Source: Phytophthora colocasiae
Taxonomy: Eukaryota; Oomycota; Peronosporomycetes; Peronosporales; Peronosporaceae
Assembly (NCBI GenBank): GCA_018806915.1
Contig: JAGKQI010000081.1
Span: 930,001 to 994,000 of the forward strand
Direction: 5' to 3'
DNA: 64,000 bases
Translations under genes and position numbers: made by a program
Shown: positions 59,145-64,000 of the stretch, piece by piece
Layout of the letters: each line of letters begins with the position of its first letter
How positions within the stretch are numbered: position 1 is the first letter of the stretch
Notes under the pieces: model-generated
The model's database searches: none
What the model was told of the DNA's origin: nothing
The model's input: the letters and a program-made list of their open reading frames with translations, nothing else

Positions 59145-62099
59145 GTGATGAAGGCAGGCGGATTGGCGCAGCTACTGGTGCTGGGCGTGTTCTTCCACGC
59201 ATTGTACGTGTTGAGCATATTCGATATCTACTTCACGTCCCCCGTAGTGCCACATATCGAGAGTGTGGTGTACACAGACTCTCCGCCAGCTAAACGTGTG
59301 GTGGTGTTCGTAGCAGACGGTTGTAGAGCAGATAAGTTTTTCGAGGCAAATGCATCCTCCGACGCCCAAGAGGACACTACGGAGTTGCGAGTATCTTTTC
59401 TACGTACTATAATGAAGACACAAGGCAGTTGGGGGGTCTCCCATACTCGTGTCCCTACTGAAAGTCGTCCTGGACACGTGGCTCTCTTCGCTGGGATGTA
59501 TGAAGACGTCAGTGCAGTTACCAAAGGCTGGGCAGACAATCCCGTGGACTTTGACTCAGTCTTTAATCAGAGTAGCAGTGCTTTCCTATTTGGCAGTCCA
59601 GATATTGTCCCAATGTTCGCTCGTCATGTGCCACAAGCACTTGAAGAGCATTATTCTCATGAAGAGGAAGATTTTGCTAAGGGAGATTCCTCTGAATTGG
59701 ACGTTTGGGTGTTCCGACACTTGCAGAAACTATTGAACAACGCCAGAGAAGATGAACAGTTGAAAGACAAGCTACGGGACGATGGAGTGGTGATCTTTTG
59801 TCATTATTTAGGCATCGACTCTAATGGACACGCACATCGACCGAACTCGAAAGATTATTTGAACAACATTGCACTAGTGGACGAACTAGTGGAGAAGACA
59901 CATCGCATGGTGGAGGATTTCTATGACTACGATGGACGCACGGCGTACGTGTTTACTGCGGATCATGGCATGGGTTTGAAAGGAGCTCATGGAGATGGAG
60001 ATCCAGCCAACACACGTACACCTTTGGTAGTGTGGGGAGCAGGCGTTCAAGGGCCAACAGAGGCGGAAAAAGGAGGGAAATTCGAGATTGACCTGCCCAC
60101 ACAGTCTCGAGCTCAGGTTAAAGCTCAGTTACAAGCACAAGAAGAACAGGAACAAACTGCAGCGAGGGAGTGGGGAGCTCTTGGCAAGTTGATGCGTAAG
60201 GACGTGATGCAGGCAGATGTTGCGCCGCTGATCAGTGCACTACTGGGTCTGCCTTATCCTCGCAATTCAGTCGGAGTGCTGCCATTCTCGTACCTGGCAA
60301 AGGGTGCGTACCGGGCCAATGCTGTACGTTCAAATGCCCAGCAACTATACCTCCATGCACTGCGGAAGGAGCAGGAAAAGCGTTCTCGTACACTACTACG
60401 TTTTGCTCCGTATAGTCCGTTCCGAGACCGTGTTCCTGAGCTCTTGAAGCAACTCGCTGAAGCATATGACACCAGTGTTCGAAGCGAGGGAAACCAAAGA
60501 GCTGATGAAAGCGTCGAGGTGCTTAGCCAGGAACTGATTGAGATCTGCTTGGCGACGTTGGAGTATTTCCAGAGATACGACTGGTTTTTCCTCCTCGGCA
60601 TTGTGGTGTTGGGATATCTTGGCTGGATACTTGTGGTGTGTGTGGCCTATCTTCACCCTCGAGATTTCTCTTTGAAATGGCTGCTTGGTGCTGGGGGGAA
60701 GCAGTTAGACATCAAGTTGGTTATTGTGATATTTGCTGCTTTCGTGTACCTGGGTCTGGAAGGTTCGCCAGCAACGTATTATCTCTACTTGCTCTTTCCA
60801 CTTGTGTTTGGCGTTTTCATGTGGAACCACGCTGACCTGATCCAACAAGCTTGGATGTCTGGCTCAAGTGGAACCAAGACTAAGTCGAGCTGGAGATGGT
60901 GGGCGGAAATCGCTTTGATTTTTCTGTGTCTGGAACTTGTGGTGTTTGGATATGAACGTCGGGAGATCTTCGGCGTCCTTTTCTCGCTTCTCGCGTTTTG
61001 GCCGTACGTTGGTGCTGTCAATCCAGAAGATGAATGGACTGGAAGATTCCCATTACCGAGTCGTTGTTGGACGATTAGTTGTCTTTTCATCTCCGTGTTC
61101 CCATATTTACCAAGCGAATATGGAGAACACACCGCCCTGGTAAACGTCGGTGGTCTGTTGACGTTACTCTTCACCGGTGCAGTTCTTGGAATGGCGTCTA
61201 CGCAGCACAATTGGAAAAAGCGTTCGTTCATTTTAAGCGTGTCTCCTTTGACGCTCTCTTTGGTGACTTTGCATTTGACAATGCAGTATTTGGATGGTGA
61301 ACGAAGCAAACCACCATTCCCACTGACAGTTGCAAACTGGTTGCTGTCTGCTGTTCCTATTGTGGTGCTACTGGTGCGGCTGAAACAGAGTCAAAGCAAC
61401 CAACCTCTTACTGTAGAAGTTGGACCTGATCACCAACTACAAGTGAAGGTTGAACGCTATGTGAGACGCCTCATCGAAGTGATGTTGGCCTTCGCGCCTT
61501 CCTTCATTCTCCTGAGTATCGCTTACGAAGTGCTGTTCTACGTGGTTCTATCCGGCGTTCTCGTGAGCTGGTTGCTATTGGAGGCTCAAGCAATGGGCTC
61601 GTCCTCGATATGGCGAGAAGTACAGCGTGCGTTTGTTTTTCTGCTGTTAGTGAACATCGCCTTCTTCGGTACTGGCAATGTTGCAAGTATGAGCAGCTTC
61701 GAGATCTCGTCCACTTACCGTTTCGTCACAGTATTTGCACCTTTCACTATGGGAGCTCTGCTGGTTGGCAAGATCCTCATCCCGTTCATGTTGGTGGCAT
61801 GTACGTTCCACCTGGTTCTCCTGCTCCCGTCAGCTTCGTCCTCAGATGTGAAGAAGCCCCGACTACCTGCTACGCGCTATTTCCTGTTGGTTGTGGCCTT
61901 GTCGGACGTCCTTGCACTTCATTTCCTCTTTCTGGTCAAGAACGAAGGCAGCTGGAAGGAAATCGGTAACTCCATCTCGATGTTTGGTATCGTGAATGCA
62001 CAAATCGTCTTCATCCCGTTATTGTTCCTGTTGGCTCGTGCCTTCGTCCAGGGTCTGTCAACTTCGGAGATGGTTAGTCATGACAAGAAAAGTCAATAG
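59145..62099 (+). CDS. PIGN: GPI ethanolamine phosphate transferase 1 (PIG-N/Mcd4)
   Basis: 984 aa, single exon. Adds phosphoethanolamine to the first mannose of the GPI-anchor precursor in the ER. Residues 5-25 form a signal anchor. The luminal alkaline-phosphatase-like domain has VVVFVADGCRADKFFE (metal and nucleophile region), VSHTRVPTESRPGHVALFAG, YLGIDSNGHAHRP and YVFTADHGMG with AHGDGDPANTRTP. These are signature blocks of PIG-N. The C-terminal half (about 475-970) holds a dozen or more hydrophobic segments, as in yeast Mcd4. The alternative start one codon on (59148) cannot be separated. GPI anchors matter for oomycete surface proteins. It shares a short divergent promoter with MED4. 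Confidence 0.95.
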   Translation: MMKAGGLAQLLVLGVFFHALYVLSIFDIYFTSPVVPHIESVVYTDSPPAKRVVVFVADGCRADKFFEANASSDAQEDTTELRVSFLRTIMKTQGSWGVSHTRVPTESRPGHVALFAGMYEDVSAVTKGWADNPVDFDSVFNQSSSAFLFGSPDIVPMFARHVPQALEEHYSHEEEDFAKGDSSELDVWVFRHLQKLLNNAREDEQLKDKLRDDGVVIFCHYLGIDSNGHAHRPNSKDYLNNIALVDELVEKTHRMVEDFYDYDGRTAYVFTADHGMGLKGAHGDGDPANTRTPLVVWGAGVQGPTEAEKGGKFEIDLPTQSRAQVKAQLQAQEEQEQTAAREWGALGKLMRKDVMQADVAPLISALLGLPYPRNSVGVLPFSYLAKGAYRANAVRSNAQQLYLHALRKEQEKRSRTLLRFAPYSPFRDRVPELLKQLAEAYDTSVRSEGNQRADESVEVLSQELIEICLATLEYFQRYDWFFLLGIVVLGYLGWILVVCVAYLHPRDFSLKWLLGAGGKQLDIKLVIVIFAAFVYLGLEGSPATYYLYLLFPLVFGVFMWNHADLIQQAWMSGSSGTKTKSSWRWWAEIALIFLCLELVVFGYERREIFGVLFSLLAFWPYVGAVNPEDEWTGRFPLPSRCWTISCLFISVFPYLPSEYGEHTALVNVGGLLTLLFTGAVLGMASTQHNWKKRSFILSVSPLTLSLVTLHLTMQYLDGERSKPPFPLTVANWLLSAVPIVVLLVRLKQSQSNQPLTVEVGPDHQLQVKVERYVRRLIEVMLAFAPSFILLSIAYEVLFYVVLSGVLVSWLLLEAQAMGSSSIWREVQRAFVFLLLVNIAFFGTGNVASMSSFEISSTYRFVTVFAPFTMGALLVGKILIPFMLVACTFHLVLLLPSASSSDVKKPRLPATRYFLLVVALSDVLALHFLFLVKNEGSWKEIGNSISMFGIVNAQIVFIPLLFLLARAFVQGLSTSEMVSHDKKSQ

Positions 62100-62118
62100 A
62101 GAACACCTAGCCAAATTA

Positions 62119-64000
62119 ATGTTACAGTTCAACATTGAAGTCAATCATATTATTTGTTGTTTAAAATTGTTGGACAAATCCCATGGAACCTGCCCCACTA
62201 ACCGCGGTGACCTCGTATTCCAGTCCAAACCCACGTTCAGAGAACTCCCTCATGTCGTCTCAGCTGTCTCCCTCTTCCTGGACACTTTGATGGAGACTCC
62301 TCTCCATGTAGCGAGTAAATTCGGATCGGTTGTTCTTTTGGATCGCATCTGGAGCTACAGTGATATGTACGACTCGAATGAAAATGAAGTTGTTGATACT
62401 TCATGGACAATACGGAAATACCTTCGAACGGATCCTCACTACAGACAATACCAATTCAGAAAGTCAATGATGGAGGCAGCGCGTCAGAACGATGCGGAAA
62501 TGGCTCGATGGCTTGTAGCCAAAATCCCTGAAGCTAAGGTAACGATAGAAGTGGTCACAAATGCTGCTTCTACCGGGTCTCTAGAGATTCTACAAGTCTT
62601 TTATGACCGAAGTGCACGAGATCCGGGTCTTTATGTGCACTGGGGCAAATATTTATTGAAAAAAGCTGTGGGAAGTCGTAGCATTGAAGTTGTCGAGTGG
62701 GTTTACACCCATTTCCCTTCCAGTCCATGGCAACAAAGTCGAGCGTTAGAAGCAGCAGTTTGTAGTGACAACATCACTATGGTAGAATGGTTACTAGATC
62801 ATGGAGCAACGTGGCGGACTCAGAATCTTCCAACACGTCGACCTGCCCATTCTGTAGCGGAAAAATCGGGAAGCGTCGAGATGATGCAATTGCTGGACAA
62901 GCATGGTCAACTTGAAGGTCTCCAGCGATTGGTGATTAAAGCTGCTGGGAAGGTATTTATCGATACTGTCCGTTGGCTACTTGATCGTGGAACGAAGGAC
63001 GGTGAGGGAAACTCGATTTGCGATTCACACTGCAGCAAGTAATGGGCACCTAACTCTAGCGAAGTATCTCCAGTCACGAACATGTATACCTGCAGACAGC
63101 GTATCAAGGAATTTTTTACAGGGAGATCAAGATCAAGAGCGACTTCGACAGTTTAAGGATAGCTACGGGTTGTGGCTAATAGCTGTGGTACCTAGCCAGG
63201 CAATGCTCGAAGCCTCGAAAAAGGGGTTTCTTGACGTTGTACAGTGGCTTTACACGGAGTTCGGGGATGACGATGCTTTGTTCACCCATGAGCGAGAATG
63301 GAGAGGTGATCGTGTTAATACACGCGTTATGGATGAAGCTGCCAAACATGGCCACTTGGATGTGCTCCAATACTTGCATGAAGTTCAATTGGCGATGAAA
63401 TCCAAGAAACGAAAACGAGATGACACCCACGCAAGAACTGCAAGCATCCCAGAGTATACTAGTGATGCAATGAGTGATGCTGCAACGAATGGCTACCTGG
63501 CGGTTATCCAGTGGCTTCACAATAACCGCAGTGAGTGTTGTTCCGGCGGGACAATGGTCGGTGCTGCAAGGAATGGCCATCTTGAGGTGGTAAAGTGGTT
63601 ATTTACCAATCTGCCAGGATTACGAAGACCCATACAATGGCACTACCTACGATGAGTTGATATCTGCAATGGGTCATGCGGCGGAAAATGGACATTTTGA
63701 GGTGGTCAAGTACCTACACTGGAAGCTTATGTGCTCGGAGAGCACACCGAGTCAAACTACTTTGCCTAGTGACTGGAAGTGGCGGACTTCAGAAGGTTTT
63801 GAGGTTACCGTGATGGATAGTGCGGCTAAAAGTGGAAATTTGGAGCTTGTCAAGTGGCTCCACTACAACACGACGGTCGGATGTACGACTGCTGCGATGG
63901 ATCAAGCGGCTCGACATGGACATTTGGATGTCCTCAAGTGGCTACACTTCAACACAACGGCAGATTGCACAACTGCTGCGATGGACCAAGCAGCTCAATA
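62119..64000 (+). pseudogene. Ankyrin-repeat gene with two frameshifts, runs off the right edge
   Basis: Three successive frames make one long ankyrin protein: to 63042 (ETPLHVASKFGSVVLLDRIW, AAVCSDNITMVEWLLDHGAT, LVIKAAGKVFIDTVRWLLD), then to 63655 (ETRFAIHTAASNGHLTLAKY, AARNGHLEVVKWLFTN), then from about 63617 to the edge (AMGHAAENGHFEVVKYLH, MDQAARHGHLDVLKWLH). The breaks lie near 63000 and 63617. Units follow the oomycete pattern A..NGHLEVVKWLH, about 33 residues. The paralogous remnant at 52145-52505 reads through the first break point, so the lesion is private to this copy. The start at 62119 is the best of several in-frame Mets (also 62080 and 62290); it lies only 20 bp after the PIG-N stop. 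Confidence 0.8.

Overview
The window is nuclear DNA of an oomycete, almost certainly a Phytophthora. The evidence is secreted RXLR/dEER effector genes (one with RFLR then EER, one with RNLR then DDEER), multi-repeat LWY effectors, mostly short GT-AG introns (about 58-80 nt), START/FYVE-like and ankyrin families typical of oomycetes, and initiator-like motifs close to the general oomycete core promoter. The species cannot be named from the sequence alone.

Layout. 1-2228: the decayed 3' end of a Ty3/gypsy chromovirus (integrase C-terminus, chromodomain, polypurine tract, LTR). 2431-14444: a head-to-tail array of Helitrons on the minus strand. It holds one 7.1-kb element coding for RepHel (4951-12074, two frameshifts), non-autonomous units on both sides and two incomplete edge units. 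Each 5' TCTCT end directly abuts the previous unit's CTAG 3' end. 14815-31000: housekeeping and signalling genes: two tail-to-tail START/FYVE-like paralogues, a membrane-anchored trypsin-like protease, a possible proteasome-assembly chaperone, mitochondrial enoyl reductase MECR (3 exons), a TPR-cyclic-nucleotide-binding protein, a kinesin-13 head-to-head with a DOT1-like methyltransferase, and a PX-RING protein.

31347-39523: a cluster of four paralogous secreted WY/LWY-repeat effectors. The RXLR motif ranges from intact to absent. A young Tc1/mariner-type element (36301-37373) lies 29 bp upstream of the start codon of the only member with a canonical RXLR-EER. 39933-45363: a pectin-acetylesterase/Notum-like hydrolase, a four-RGS-domain protein with an N-myristoylation signal, and a membrane-anchored protein with two cytochrome-b5-like domains plus ankyrin repeats. 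45480-53280: ankyrin pseudogene pieces and an inverted duplication carrying two nearly identical small RXLR-like effectors on either side of an importin-5 gene, then a third small effector with an intact RXLR-dEER. 53372-62099: a compact conserved block: UVSSA, PDCD5, a PP2C phosphatase, Mediator subunit MED4 and PIG-N. 62119-64000: a frameshifted ankyrin-repeat gene running off the end.

The conserved genes lie in short, dense blocks with small intergenic gaps. The effectors lie in repeat-rich, duplicated stretches with transposons and ankyrin pseudogenes. This matches the gene-dense/gene-sparse split known in Phytophthora genomes. Intron positions below were worked out by reading splice sites and phase by eye, not from transcripts.
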